From assembly GCF_030812335.1 (NCBI RefSeq), contig NZ_JAUSSN010000002.1:124001-188000 (forward strand): a DNA stretch of 64,000 nt, in the 5' to 3' direction. Below are positions 25,509 to 34,427 of the stretch, in pieces. The stretch's first letter is position 1; each line of letters opens with the position of its first letter. The stretch is from Pseudarthrobacter oxydans. Lineage in GTDB: Bacteria; Actinomycetota; Actinomycetes; Actinomycetales; Micrococcaceae. The position numbers and the translations under genes are program-made. The notes beneath the pieces were generated by a model. It was not told the origin of the DNA. It saw only the letters and a program-made list of their open reading frames with translations, and searched no databases.

Positions 25509-27719
25509 CTACTCCGCCGCGCCCATGGCGATGACGGCTTCCTCGATGGTGTCCTCGGCCTTGGAGGGCTCGGCCGGGTGGACGGGGTGGATGGTGGCGA
25601 GGACCTGGTCTGCCTTCACGAGGTCTCCGGAGGCGATGCTGATGTGCACGGTTCCGTCCAGGGGCGCCACGAGCTGGTGTTCCATCTTCATGGCCTCCAC
25701 GGACAGCAGCACCTGGCCGGCCGCCACAATGTCGCCGTTGCTGACGGACACCGACACCACGGTGCCCGGCATCGGCGAGCGCACGGCCGGGTCGGCGGCG
25801 CCCTCCTCGCGTTCAATCGCCGCGAGGACCCGGGCCAGCCGGGTCTCACGGGTGAGCAGCTCAAGCCGGCAGGACCAGCCTTCGTTGCCGACGTAAACGA
25901 ACTGCGGCAGGCCGGCCGGGGGGAAATCCTGCCAGGCGGGAGCCTGCGCGAACCGGAGTTTCTCGCCGTCGAGTTCCAGGTAGACGTCGTCACTGGACAG
26001 CCCCAGGACCTTCAACTGGTGCACCGGGCCGTTGTCGACCCGCACGGTGCCGTGACCGAGGTCAAGATTGCTCAGCCAGGTGACGGCCACCGTGGCCAGT
26101 CCCCCGCCGGGAACACCGAAACTCATGGTCCAGGCCGCCGGTGCGCCCAGGCGCCAGCCGGTGGTGGTGTCCCAGGGGGAACCGACCTTCGCCGTCCCAC
26201 CGGCCAGGACCCAGAACGGCAGGGCCGCGGCGATGAGCTCGGCGTCGCCGATACGGCGGAAGGAAAAGTCCGGCATCTTCCGCTCGATCAGGCCGGTGTC
26301 GAGCCGGCCGGCGCGGACGTCGGCGTCGTTGATCAGCAGGCGCAGGTATTCGACGTTGGTGTCGATCCCCAGCACCGTGTAGCGGGCGAGGGCCGTGTCG
26401 AGCTTGTCCAGGGCGGCCGTGCGGTCCTGGCCCCAGGCGATGACCTTGGCGACCATGGGATCGTAGTCGCTGGAGATTTCCAGGCCCTTCAGGAGCGAGG
26501 AATCGATCCGGATGTCCGGGTCGGCGGAGGCGGGGGTGAAGGCGTCCAGATCGTCCATCGCGGTGAAGATTTCGCCCCGCTCGTCCAGCAGCAGCACCTC
26601 TCCACCCGAGGGCATGAAATTCTTCTCCGGGACCTCCGCGTAGACGCGCGCCTCCACCGAGTGTCCGGTGAGCACGACGTCGTCCTGGCGGACGGTGAGT
26701 TCCTCGCCGGCGGCGATCCGCACCTGCCATTCGACGAGGTCGACGCCGGTGACCATTTCGGTGACCGGGTGTTCGACCTGCAGTCGGGTGTTCATCTCCA
26801 TGAAGAAGAACTCGTCCGGGGCGTTGTCGGAGACGAGGAATTCCACGGTGCCGGCACCGCTGTAGTTGACGCTGCGGGCGGCGTTGCAGGCGGCCTCGCC
26901 CAGACGCGCCCGGATTGCCGCGCCGTCGGGCAGGGATTCCAGGAGCGGGGACGGGGCTTCCTCGATGACCTTCTGGTGTCGGCGCTGCAGCGAGCATTCG
27001 CGTTCGCCGAGGTGGATGACGTTGCCGTGGTTGTCCGCGAGGACCTGGACCTCGATGTGCCGCGGGGTCAGGACGAGGCGTTCCAGGAAGAGGGTGTCGT
27101 CGCCGAAGGCGCTGGCCGCGACGCGGCGGGCGGTCACCAGGGTGTCTGCCAGGTCTTCGGGGCGTTCGACGATGTGCATGCCTTTGCCGCCGCCGCCGGC
27201 GGAGGGTTTGATCAGCAGCGGGAACCCGACGCCGGCCGCGGCCTCGAGGAGCTGCGCGTCCGTCATGCCGGGTTCGGCGATGCCCGGGACCACGGGGACG
27301 CCGTAGCCGGTGACGTGGTTCTTGGAGCGGATCTTGTCGCCCATGACGTTGAGGGATTCGACGCCGGGGCCGATGAACGTGATCTCGGCTTTTTCCAGCG
27401 CGCGGGCGAAGTCGACGTTCTCGCTCAGGAACCCGTAGCCGGGGTGCACGGCGTCGGCGCCGGTGTCGCGGCAGGCCTGGATGATGGCCTCGATCTTGAG
27501 GTAGCTCTCCGCGGCGGCGGCGGGGCCGATCCGCACGGCGAGGTCGGCCTCGCGCACGTGCCGGGCGTCGGCGTCGGCGTCGGAATAGACGGCGACCGAG
27601 CGGATGCCCAGCGCACGCAGGGTGCGGATGACGCGGCAGGCGATCTCGCCGCGGTTGGCGACCAGCACGGTGCCGAACAGGGGGTTCTGTGAGGTGGCAG
27701 TCGACGAAGAAGTAGTCAT
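25509..27719 (-). CDS. accA1: Acyl-CoA (methylcrotonyl-CoA type) carboxylase alpha subunit: biotin carboxylase + BCCP
   Basis: A 736-residue biotin enzyme subunit. The biotin carboxylase domain (about 12-460) has VLVANRGEIACRVIRTLRALG, a glycine-rich ATP loop PSAGGGGKGMHIV and FMEMNTRLQVEHPVTEMVTGVDLVEWQ. The C-terminal biotinyl domain has VEAMKMEHQLVAP with the biotinylated K678. It ends with a 20-residue acidic tail. Length and the single BCCP are typical of 3-methylcrotonyl-CoA carboxylase alpha chains. It begins 7 nt after accD1 and shares its context with Mtb accA1, so a leucine-degradation role is likely. Propionyl-CoA or geranyl-CoA substrates are alternatives. Confidence 0.92.
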   Translation of the reverse strand: MTTSSSTATSQNPLFGTVLVANRGEIACRVIRTLRALGIRSVAVYSDADADARHVREADLAVRIGPAAAAESYLKIEAIIQACRDTGADAVHPGYGFLSENVDFARALEKAEITFIGPGVESLNVMGDKIRSKNHVTGYGVPVVPGIAEPGMTDAQLLEAAAGVGFPLLIKPSAGGGGKGMHIVERPEDLADTLVTARRVAASAFGDDTLFLERLVLTPRHIEVQVLADNHGNVIHLGERECSLQRRHQKVIEEAPSPLLESLPDGAAIRARLGEAACNAARSVNYSGAGTVEFLVSDNAPDEFFFMEMNTRLQVEHPVTEMVTGVDLVEWQVRIAAGEELTVRQDDVVLTGHSVEARVYAEVPEKNFMPSGGEVLLLDERGEIFTAMDDLDAFTPASADPDIRIDSSLLKGLEISSDYDPMVAKVIAWGQDRTAALDKLDTALARYTVLGIDTNVEYLRLLINDADVRAGRLDTGLIERKMPDFSFRRIGDAELIAAALPFWVLAGGTAKVGSPWDTTTGWRLGAPAAWTMSFGVPGGGLATVAVTWLSNLDLGHGTVRVDNGPVHQLKVLGLSSDDVYLELDGEKLRFAQAPAWQDFPPAGLPQFVYVGNEGWSCRLELLTRETRLARVLAAIEREEGAADPAVRSPMPGTVVSVSVSNGDIVAAGQVLLSVEAMKMEHQLVAPLDGTVHISIASGDLVKADQVLATIHPVHPAEPSKAEDTIEEAVIAMGAAE

Positions 27720-27726
27720 GGGTGGC

Positions 27727-29334
27727 TCACATCCGGAATAGGCCGAAGGAGGTCTCCGGCAGCGGGGTGCGGGAGACGACGTCGAGCGCCAGTCCCAGGA
27801 CGGTGCGGGTGTCCGCGGGGTCGATCACGCCGTCATCCCAGAGGCGGGCGGTGGAATAGTAGGGGCTGCCCTGGTCCTCGTACTGCTGCTTGATCGGGGC
27901 CTTGAACGCTTCCTCGTCCGCGGCGGACCATTCCTCGCCGCGGGCCTCGTACTGGTCCCGCTTCACCGTGGCCAGCACGCCGGACGCCTGGTTGCCGCCC
28001 ATCACCGAGATCCGGCTGGCCGGCCACATCCACAGGAACCGCGGCGAGTAGGCCCGCCCGCACATGGAGTAGTTGCCGGCGCCGAAGGACCCGCCGATCA
28101 CCACGGTCAGTTTGGGCACCCGGGCGGTGGCGACGGCGGTGACCATCTTGGCGCCGTTCTTGGCGATGCCGCCCTGCTCGTAGTCCTTGCCGACCATAAA
28201 GCCGGAGAGGTTCTGCAGGAAGAGCAGCGGGATGCCGCGCTGGTCGCAGAGCTCGATGAAGTGGGCCCCCTTGAGCGAGGATTCGCTGAACAGCACCCCA
28301 TTGTTCGCGACGATGCCCACAGGGTGGCCGTGGAGTTTCGCGAATCCGGTGACCAGGGTGGTGCCGTAGTTCTTCTTGAATTCGTGGAAGCGACTGCCGT
28401 CCACCAGCCGGGCGATGACCTCGCGGACGTCGTACTGGGCGTTGACGTCGGTGGGGACGGCGCCGTACAGCTCCTCCGGATCCGCCAGGGGTTCGACGAC
28501 GGTGTCGATCTCCCAGGCGGGGGCGGCCGGCCGCGGCAGGGTCGAGACGATGTCGCGGACGATCTGGAGGGCATGCTCATCGTTCTCGGCGAGGTGGTCG
28601 GTGACCCCGGAGATCTTGGCGTGCACGTCGCCGCCGCCGAGCTCCTCGGCCGTGACGATCTCGCCGATCGCGGCCTTCACGAGCGGCGGACCGCCCAGGA
28701 AGATGGTGCCCTGGTTGCGGACGATCACGGTCTCGTCGCTCATCGCGGGGACGTAGGCTCCGCCGGCGGTGCACGAGCCCATCACGGAGGCGATCTGCGG
28801 GATCCGGGCCGCGGACATCTTGGCCTGGTTGAAGAAGATCCGGCCGAAGTGCTCCTTGTCCGGGAAGACTTCGTCCTGTTTCGGCAGGAACGCCCCACCC
28901 GAGTCGACGAGGTAGATACAGGGCAGCCGGTTCTCCAGCGCGATTTCCTGCGCCCGGAGGTGCTTCTTCACCGTCAGCGGGTAGTAGGTGCCGCCCTTGA
29001 CCGTGGCGTCGTTGGAGATGACCAGGACCTGGCGGCCGTGGACCAGGCCGATCCCGGCAATGACACCGGCGCCGGGCGAGTCGTCGTTGTACATGCCGTT
29101 GGCAGCGAGCGGGGCGATTTCGAGGAACGGGCTGCCGTCATCCAGCAGCCGGTCGATGCGTTCGCGGGGCAGGAGCTTGCCGCGGGCCACATGGCGTTCC
29201 CGGGACTTCTCCGGCCCGCCCAGGGCGGCCGTGGCGAGGCGTTCCTTCAGCTCGCGGGCCAGCCCGAGCTGGGCCTCGCGGTTCGCGGCGAAGGCGGCGC
29301 TCGTGGCGTCCACCTGGCTGGCGATTGTCTCCAT
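27727..29334 (-). CDS. accD1: Acyl-CoA (methylcrotonyl-CoA type) carboxyltransferase beta subunit
   Basis: A 535-residue crotonase-fold carboxyltransferase. Visible family segments are [32 protein letters not shown] [72 protein letters not shown] and [19 protein letters not shown]. This is the methylcrotonyl-CoA form rather than the propionyl-CoA form by these motifs. It is the promoter-proximal gene of the accD1-accA1-ACAD-scoA-scoB-MaoC-citE operon. GGAAG stands 6 nt before the ATG, and tandem TetR-type operators lie 60-105 bp upstream. Confidence 0.93.
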   Translation of the reverse strand: METIASQVDATSAAFAANREAQLGLARELKERLATAALGGPEKSRERHVARGKLLPRERIDRLLDDGSPFLEIAPLAANGMYNDDSPGAGVIAGIGLVHGRQVLVISNDATVKGGTYYPLTVKKHLRAQEIALENRLPCIYLVDSGGAFLPKQDEVFPDKEHFGRIFFNQAKMSAARIPQIASVMGSCTAGGAYVPAMSDETVIVRNQGTIFLGGPPLVKAAIGEIVTAEELGGGDVHAKISGVTDHLAENDEHALQIVRDIVSTLPRPAAPAWEIDTVVEPLADPEELYGAVPTDVNAQYDVREVIARLVDGSRFHEFKKNYGTTLVTGFAKLHGHPVGIVANNGVLFSESSLKGAHFIELCDQRGIPLLFLQNLSGFMVGKDYEQGGIAKNGAKMVTAVATARVPKLTVVIGGSFGAGNYSMCGRAYSPRFLWMWPASRISVMGGNQASGVLATVKRDQYEARGEEWSAADEEAFKAPIKQQYEDQGSPYYSTARLWDDGVIDPADTRTVLGLALDVVSRTPLPETSFGLFRM

Positions 29335-29396
29335 TGACTGCTTCCGTTCCTGGCCTTCATGCTGGGGGCCTGCAATGCGCCCGCTCCAGCCATTTC

Positions 29397-29441
29397 GGTT
29401 AGTACCGCATAACTGAGATTTAGGTTAGTCTCTATTAACTG
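29397..29441. promoter_or_regulatory. Two tandem 19-bp operators between the TetR gene and accD1
   Basis: GGTTAGT-N6-TAACTG occurs at 29397-29415 and 29423-29441, spaced 26 bp start to start. Each is an imperfect palindrome (GTTA...TAAC). They fill the 109-bp divergent spacer and the second abuts the TetR start, so one bound repressor could control both genes. This is the likely autoregulation site. Confidence 0.65.
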
Positions 29442-29443
29442 TG

Positions 29444-30244
29444 ATGTCCACCACGGCGCCACGGAACGGCTGGATTTTTGAGATGAGGGATGTGCCGGTG
29501 ACCGAGACCAGCGAGACGAACACCACCGGCACGCAGCCTCCGGCGCCGCTGCTGGCTCCTGCGACGCTGGCCTCCGCGACCGTGCCCTCCGCGGCACTGC
29601 CTTCTCAGGCCGCGCCTTCTCCGGGCGCGCCGCCAACGACGCTGCGCAGCCAGGCCAAGGAGAACCGCCGCCAGGCGCTGCTGTCCTCGGCGGCCGCGCT
29701 CTTCGCCGTCGACGGGTTCAACCGTGTCTCGCTCGAGGACCTTGGCGCGGCGGCCGGTGTCAGCGGGCCTGCGGTGTACCGGCATTTCGCCGGCAAGCAG
29801 GCCGTCCTGGGGGCGCTGCTGCTGAGCGTCAGCCAGGAGCTGCTCGACGGCGGCCGGCGTGTGATCGCCGATTCCGACGGCGCCGCCGTGGCACTGCACC
29901 GGCTGGTGGAGTTCCATGTGGACTTCGCGCTCAGCAACCCCGACGTCATCCGCGTGCAGGACCAGGACTTCAGCAACCTCGCCGACGAGGACCAGGCCGA
30001 GGTCCGCACGCTGCAGCGAAACTACGTGGAGCTCTGGGTCGAGGTCCTCGCCGGGCTGCACCCGGGAACCGAGGATACCGAGCTCCGGATGCGCGCCCAC
30101 GCCACCTTCGGCCTGATCAACTCCACCCCGCACTCGGTGCGCAGCCACGGGCGGCGGATTGCGGTCAAGCGGGCCCGGCCGCTGCTGCAGAGCATGGCGC
30201 TGGCGGCCCTGATGGCCCCGGCCGTCCCCGAACCGCTCGGCTGA
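29444..30244 (+). CDS. TetR/AcrR-family transcriptional regulator of the accD1-accA1 operon
   Basis: A 266-residue repressor. After an Ala/Pro/Thr-rich, probably disordered N-terminus of about 70 residues comes the TetR helix-turn-helix: ALLSSAAALFAVDGFNRVSLEDLGAAAGVSGPAVYRHFAGKQAVLGALL. The ligand domain fills the rest. It is divergent from accD1, with two tandem operators between them. Homologous regulators (the TetR gene Rv2506 in mycobacteria) stand at the same place. ATG at 29444 follows a GTG at 29441; starts at 29483 or 29495 would remove most of the low-complexity N-terminus and cannot be excluded. The inducer is probably an acyl-CoA of branched-chain catabolism. Confidence 0.88.
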   Translation: MSTTAPRNGWIFEMRDVPVTETSETNTTGTQPPAPLLAPATLASATVPSAALPSQAAPSPGAPPTTLRSQAKENRRQALLSSAAALFAVDGFNRVSLEDLGAAAGVSGPAVYRHFAGKQAVLGALLLSVSQELLDGGRRVIADSDGAAVALHRLVEFHVDFALSNPDVIRVQDQDFSNLADEDQAEVRTLQRNYVELWVEVLAGLHPGTEDTELRMRAHATFGLINSTPHSVRSHGRRIAVKRARPLLQSMALAALMAPAVPEPLG

Positions 30245-30341
30245 CGGCTTCCCACCCTCGCCCTCGCCCGGCTCCTCCCGCGGCATCCACTGAGCACCCC
30301 CCCGGGCCGGCCGTACCCTGAGCACCCGCCAGGGGCAGCGC

Positions 30342-30417
30342 TCCGGGGGCACTTTGGCGCGCAATCGCCGGCAGCCGGGCCGCCGACGTCGAACGTCTCA
30401 CCCAAAGTGCCCCCGGA
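30342..30417. repeat. Dispersed 16-bp element as a perfect inverted pair
   Basis: TCCGGGGGCACTTTGG (30342-30357) and its exact reverse complement (30402-30417) are separated by 44 nt. Copies of the same 16 bp lie at 10775 and, degenerate, at 13567. Confidence 0.7.
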
Positions 30418-30511
30418 CGGCAGACCCGCGCAGAACAAACCCCGAGAGGGACCCCGCGCAGGGCCACCAGCGGAGAAGAAACTCCCTGAGGACCACCAGC
30501 CGCAAGACAAA

Positions 30512-30551
30512 GCTGCCGGCTGCTCCCCCAATAGAGGGTGCAGCCGGCAGC
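30512..30551 (-). terminator. Rho-independent-type terminator of the bkd operon
   Basis: Perfect 12-bp arms GCTGCCGGCTGC (30512-30523) and GCAGCCGGCAGC (30540-30551), extended by CCC/GGG inside. On the minus strand the stem is followed by TTTGTCTT. It sits 20 nt after the bkdC stop. Confidence 0.8.
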
Positions 30552-30571
30552 CGTGAGTGAGCCCGGGGTCG

Positions 30572-32047
30572 CTAGACCATGGCGAGGGCCATGCCCGGAT
30601 CGGACAGCATGGCGCCGAGATCCTGCAGGAACCGCGAGCCCTGCTCGCCGTCGACCAGGCGGTGGTCGAAGGACAGGCTGAGCGTCATGACCTGGCGCAG
30701 CGCCACCTCATCCTGGTACTCCCAGGGCATCTTCCGCACGGCACCGAGGGCCAGAATGGCGGCCTCGCCCGGGTTGAGGATGGGCGTGCCGGCGTCGATG
30801 CCGAAGACACCGATGTTGGTGATGGAGATGGTGCCACCGGACAGATCGGCCGGAGCGGTTTTGCCCGCACGCGCCGTGTCCGTCAGTTCGGTCAGCGCCG
30901 TGGAGAGCTCCAGCAGGGACTTCCGGTCGGCGTCCTTGATGTTCGGTACGGTCAGGCCGCGCGGGGTGGCGGCGGCGATGCCCAGGTTGACGTAGTTGTA
31001 CTGGACGATCTCCTGCCGGGCTTCATCCCAGCGGGTGTTGAGCGTGGGGTGGTTCTTCAGTGCGATGAGCACCGCCTTGGACACCAGCGTCAGCGGCGTG
31101 AGCTTGTAGCCGGCAAACGCGCGGCTGGCCTTGAGCTTTGCCAGCAGCTCCATGGTCGGTGTCACGTCAACGGTCAGGAACTCGGTGACGTGAGGAGCGG
31201 TGAACGCGCTGGAGACCATTGCGGCGGCGGTGAACTTGCGCACGCCCTTGATCGGCGTCCGGGTTTCCCGCTCGGCCTGCGCCGCGGCGGGAGCCTGTGC
31301 AGGCACGCCGGCCAGGTCCCGGGGTGCGACCGGGAGGTCTCCCCCGCCGACGAAGTTGCGGACGTCGTCCCGGGTGATGAGTCCGAACTCTCCGGTGCCG
31401 GTGACCAAGGCGAGGTCGACGCCGAGATCTTTGGCGAGCTTGCGCACTGGCGGCGTGGACCGCGGGCGTTCCGCGGATTCGGACCCAGTCAGGGTCTCAA
31501 CATGCCCGGCCTCCGGAACCGAGGGAGCGGCGACGGGTCGGGCCACCGGGGCCGCTTCGACGCGCTCAGCCACGGGTGCCGGTGCAGGCGGGGCCGCCGT
31601 CACAGCCGTTGCTGCCGGCGCTGTCGCGGCCGCTGGGGCCGCGAAGCTGCGGGCGCGGCGGGCCGGGCGGCCTGAGGTCTCGAGGACGGCGCCGTAGCCG
31701 ACGAGGTTCGGCTCGCGTTTGGCGGGCGCGTCCACGCCCCCACTTCCGGCGATTCCCGAGCCGCCGTCGGAGCCGCCGTCAGGACCGCCGTCGTCGCCCT
31801 CCACCTCGAAGGAAACGATCGGCTTGCCGACCTCCACGACGGTGCCGGGCTGTTCGTGCAGGGCCGCGACCACACCGGCGAACGGTGAGGGGAGTTCGAC
31901 GACGGCCTTGGCTGTTTCGACTTCGGCGATGATCTGGTTGAGCGTGACGGTGTCCCCCACCGCGACCTTCCAGGCGACAATTTCCGATTCGGTCAGCCCT
32001 TCACCAAGGTCCGGCAGCCTGAATTCCTTGATCATGGTGGCGCTCAT
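30572..32047 (-). CDS. bkdC: Branched-chain 2-oxoacid dehydrogenase E2 (dihydrolipoamide acyltransferase)
   Basis: A 491-residue E2 core subunit. The N-terminal lipoyl domain carries VETAKAVVE with the lipoylated K47. A linker rich in Ala/Pro/Thr (about 85-175) separates it from a peripheral-subunit-binding domain (PPVRKLAKDLGVDLALVTGTGEFGLITRDDV, about 200-230). The acyltransferase domain ends in LSFDHRLVDGEQGSRFLQDL, with the catalytic HxxxDG. One lipoyl domain is typical of BCKDH rather than multi-lipoyl PDH E2. It overlaps bkdB by 4 nt. M5 is an alternative start. Confidence 0.93.
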   Translation of the reverse strand: MSATMIKEFRLPDLGEGLTESEIVAWKVAVGDTVTLNQIIAEVETAKAVVELPSPFAGVVAALHEQPGTVVEVGKPIVSFEVEGDDGGPDGGSDGGSGIAGSGGVDAPAKREPNLVGYGAVLETSGRPARRARSFAAPAAATAPAATAVTAAPPAPAPVAERVEAAPVARPVAAPSVPEAGHVETLTGSESAERPRSTPPVRKLAKDLGVDLALVTGTGEFGLITRDDVRNFVGGGDLPVAPRDLAGVPAQAPAAAQAERETRTPIKGVRKFTAAAMVSSAFTAPHVTEFLTVDVTPTMELLAKLKASRAFAGYKLTPLTLVSKAVLIALKNHPTLNTRWDEARQEIVQYNYVNLGIAAATPRGLTVPNIKDADRKSLLELSTALTELTDTARAGKTAPADLSGGTISITNIGVFGIDAGTPILNPGEAAILALGAVRKMPWEYQDEVALRQVMTLSLSFDHRLVDGEQGSRFLQDLGAMLSDPGMALAMV

Positions 32048-33054
32048 CCTTCCAGCCCGCTCAGGGAGTTGGGGCGGCCCAGGGCGCGGTCGACGCCGTC
32101 CAGGATGCGGTCCAGGCCCGGGAGGTGGTGCATTTCAAGCTTTGAGTACGGGTACGGAACGTCGAAGCCGGTGACCCTGACCGGGGCGGCCTCGAGGTGG
32201 TAGAAACAGCGTTCGGTGATGCTGGCGGCCACCTCGGCGCCGATGCCGCCGGTCTGGGAGGCTTCATGCGTGATGACCAGCCGGCCGGTCTTCCGGACCG
32301 AGTCCTCCAGGGTGGCGAAGTCCAGCGGGGCGAGCGAGCGCAGGTCGATGACCTCGATCGACACGCCCTCGTCGGCGGCGGCGAGCGCGGCGTCCTTGGC
32401 CGTCTTGACGAGCGGGCCGTAGGCCACGAGCGTCACGTCGGTGCCTTCGGTGACGACGCGGGCCTTCTCCATGGACAGGGCGGCGCTGAGGTCCAGGGTC
32501 TCGTCCACCTCACCCTTGTCGTGGTAGCGGCGCTTGGGTTCGAAATAGAGCACCGGATCATCGGAGGCGATGGCCTGCTGGATCATGGTGAAGGCATCCT
32601 GCGGGTTGGAGACGCTGACCACGCGCAGGCCTGAAGTGTGGGTGAAGTAGGCCTCCGGTGACTCGGAGTGGTGTTCGGGGGATCCGATGCCGCCGCCGAA
32701 GGGCACGCGGATGGTGATGGGCATCTTGACCGCGCCTTGGGTGCGGTAGTGCATCTTGGCGACCTGGCTGACGATCTGGTCGAACGCCGGGTAGATGAAA
32801 CCGTCGAACTGGATCTCCACGACCGGGCGGTACCCGCGGTAGGCCAGGCCGACGGCGGTGCCCATAATGCCTGATTCGGCCAGCGGGGTGTCCACAACGC
32901 GGTGCTTGCCGAAGTCCTTCTGCAGGCCGTCCGTAACGCGGAAGACACCGCCGAGGGCGCCGATGTCCTCGCCCATGAGGATCACCTTGGGATCGTTTTC
33001 GAGGGACTTGCGCAGGCCCGAATTGATGGCTCGGGCAAAGGTCATCTTCGTCAT
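32044..33054 (-). CDS. bkdB: Branched-chain 2-oxoacid dehydrogenase E1 beta subunit
   Basis: A 336-residue E1 beta chain that completes the thiamine-diphosphate site. GEDIGALGGVFRVTDGL, FDGFIYPAFDQIVSQVAKMHYRTQG and PFGGGIGSPEHHSESPEAYF are the family segments, with KTAKDAALAAADEG and VITHEASQTGGIGAEVAA in the C-terminal domain. It shares one nucleotide with bkdA (TGATG) and overlaps bkdC by 4 nt. With E2 and the E3 subunit encoded elsewhere it oxidatively decarboxylates the 2-oxoacids from Leu, Ile and Val. Confidence 0.95.
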   Translation of the reverse strand: MTKMTFARAINSGLRKSLENDPKVILMGEDIGALGGVFRVTDGLQKDFGKHRVVDTPLAESGIMGTAVGLAYRGYRPVVEIQFDGFIYPAFDQIVSQVAKMHYRTQGAVKMPITIRVPFGGGIGSPEHHSESPEAYFTHTSGLRVVSVSNPQDAFTMIQQAIASDDPVLYFEPKRRYHDKGEVDETLDLSAALSMEKARVVTEGTDVTLVAYGPLVKTAKDAALAAADEGVSIEVIDLRSLAPLDFATLEDSVRKTGRLVITHEASQTGGIGAEVAASITERCFYHLEAAPVRVTGFDVPYPYSKLEMHHLPGLDRILDGVDRALGRPNSLSGLEG

Positions 33055-34244
33055 CAGCGTGCACCTTCTTCAGAAGCGGCTTCCGCGGGATCGCCGAAGG
33101 AAGCCAGGTAACGGGAATAGTGGTCCTGCTGGCGGTCCAGCGGGGAATGCGGCGTGCTGTAGACGTGCTTGAAGATGTCCATCGGCTGCGGCTCGGGCAT
33201 GTTGATGGTGCCGGCCCGCAGTGCCTTGGCGACGGCGTCCGCTTTGGCGGCGACGGCGGTTTCGAGCTCCTCGGTGAGCAGTCCCTTGCGGTCCAGCAGC
33301 GACTTCAGCCGGGAGATCGGGTCCTTCGCGGCCCAGTCCTCGAGTTCGTTCGCGTCGCGGTAGCGGGTGGGGTCATCCGCCGTGGTGTGCGGGCCCATCC
33401 GGTAGGTGACGGACTCGATGAAGGTGGGGCCGCCGCCGTGGCGTGCGCGGTCGATGGCGATCCGGGTGGCCGCCATCACGGCCAGGACGTCGTTGCCGTC
33501 CACCCGCATGCTGGGGATGCCGAAGCCTGCCGCGCGGTCCGCGATCTGGATGTGCGACTGCAGCCGGACGGGCTCGGAGATGGCCCAGTGGTTGTTCTGG
33601 CAGAAGAAGACCACCGGGGACTGGAAGCTGGCGGCGAACACCAGGGCCTCGTTGACGTCGCCCTCGCTCGTGGCGCCGTCGCCGAAGTAGGCCACGGCGA
33701 CCGAGTCGGCGCCGTCGTTCTGGATTCCCATGGCATAGCCGGTGGCGTGCAGCGTCTGGGCGCCGATGATGATCTGCTGGGTTGCGATGTTGACCGTGTA
33801 GGGGTCCCAGCCGGCCAGGGCGTTGCCCCGCCAGGCTTTGACGATGTCCTCGGGGTTCACCCCGCGGCAGTAGGCCACACCGTTGTCGCGGTAGCTGGGG
33901 AAGACGAAGTCGTCGTCACGCAGGGCCCGGGCCGAACCGATCTGCGAGGCCTCCTGGCCCAGCAGGGGCGGCCAAAGGGCCAGTTCACCCTGGCGCTGCA
34001 GGGCGGTCGCCTCGGCATCGATCCGGCGGATGACCACCATGTCTTCGTAAAGCGCGCCAAGCTGTTCGTCGCTGACGTCCTGGACCCAGGGATCGAACTC
34101 GGGATGGCTTACGCGTTCACCCCCGGGGGTGATGAGCTGGACGAGATCTCCGCCCGTCCGCCTGTTTGATCCTGCACTGTTCCCGGGGCCCCCGGCGGAA
34201 ATGCCGCCCTTGCCCGCGTCGTCGGTAAACACAGTAGTACGCAC
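33054..34244 (-). CDS. bkdA: Branched-chain 2-oxoacid dehydrogenase E1 alpha subunit
   Basis: A 396-residue E1 alpha chain. The thiamine-diphosphate motif is GDGATSEGDVNEALVFAASFQSPVVFFCQNN. VYRMGPHTTADDPTRYRD is the phospho-loop region typical of 2-oxoisovalerate dehydrogenases. The first 35 residues are Gly/Ser-rich and unlike the core, so the GTG at 34244 may be too early; a GTG at 34232 is another candidate. It is divergent from an Lrp/AsnC regulator, which is typical of the transcription control of this operon. Confidence 0.93.
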   Translation of the reverse strand: MRTTVFTDDAGKGGISAGGPGNSAGSNRRTGGDLVQLITPGGERVSHPEFDPWVQDVSDEQLGALYEDMVVIRRIDAEATALQRQGELALWPPLLGQEASQIGSARALRDDDFVFPSYRDNGVAYCRGVNPEDIVKAWRGNALAGWDPYTVNIATQQIIIGAQTLHATGYAMGIQNDGADSVAVAYFGDGATSEGDVNEALVFAASFQSPVVFFCQNNHWAISEPVRLQSHIQIADRAAGFGIPSMRVDGNDVLAVMAATRIAIDRARHGGGPTFIESVTYRMGPHTTADDPTRYRDANELEDWAAKDPISRLKSLLDRKGLLTEELETAVAAKADAVAKALRAGTINMPEPQPMDIFKHVYSTPHSPLDRQQDHYSRYLASFGDPAEAASEEGAR

Positions 34245-34341
34245 CTTCTGACGTCGTCTGACCAGTGCCCGCGGGACTCGTGATCCCGGTGCGCGCCGGC
34301 CGCCCGGGCGCCGTTGCCCCGGATATCTGTGACCCTACTCA

Positions 34342-34358
34342 CAATGCCCATTGGGTAC
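34342..34358. promoter_or_regulatory. Candidate Lrp-type operator CCCATTGGG between bkdA and its regulator
   Basis: CAATGCCCATTGGGTAC contains a 9-bp palindrome CCCA-T-TGGG in the 183-bp divergent spacer. It lies midway between the two starts, a usual place for an autoregulating Lrp/AsnC protein to bind. Confidence 0.35.
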
Positions 34359-34413
34359 AACCACCTGCGGATAAATTGAGCATTCTGCACTGTCTGGCGC
34401 CTTGGCACCGTGC

Positions 34414-34419
34414 TAATCT
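34414..34419 (+). promoter_or_regulatory. -10 box (TAATCT) of the Lrp/AsnC gene
   Basis: TAATCT is followed by 8 nt and the ATG at 34428. There is no Shine-Dalgarno, so the transcript is probably leaderless. Confidence 0.45.
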
Positions 34420-34427
34420 TGCGCATT

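Larger units (their letters stand above)
30245..30571. other. 327-bp spacer between the TetR gene and bkdC (convergent)
   Basis: It contains the paired 16-bp inverted repeat (30342-30417) and a T-tract terminator for the bkd operon (30512-30551). No gene is seen. Confidence 0.55.
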
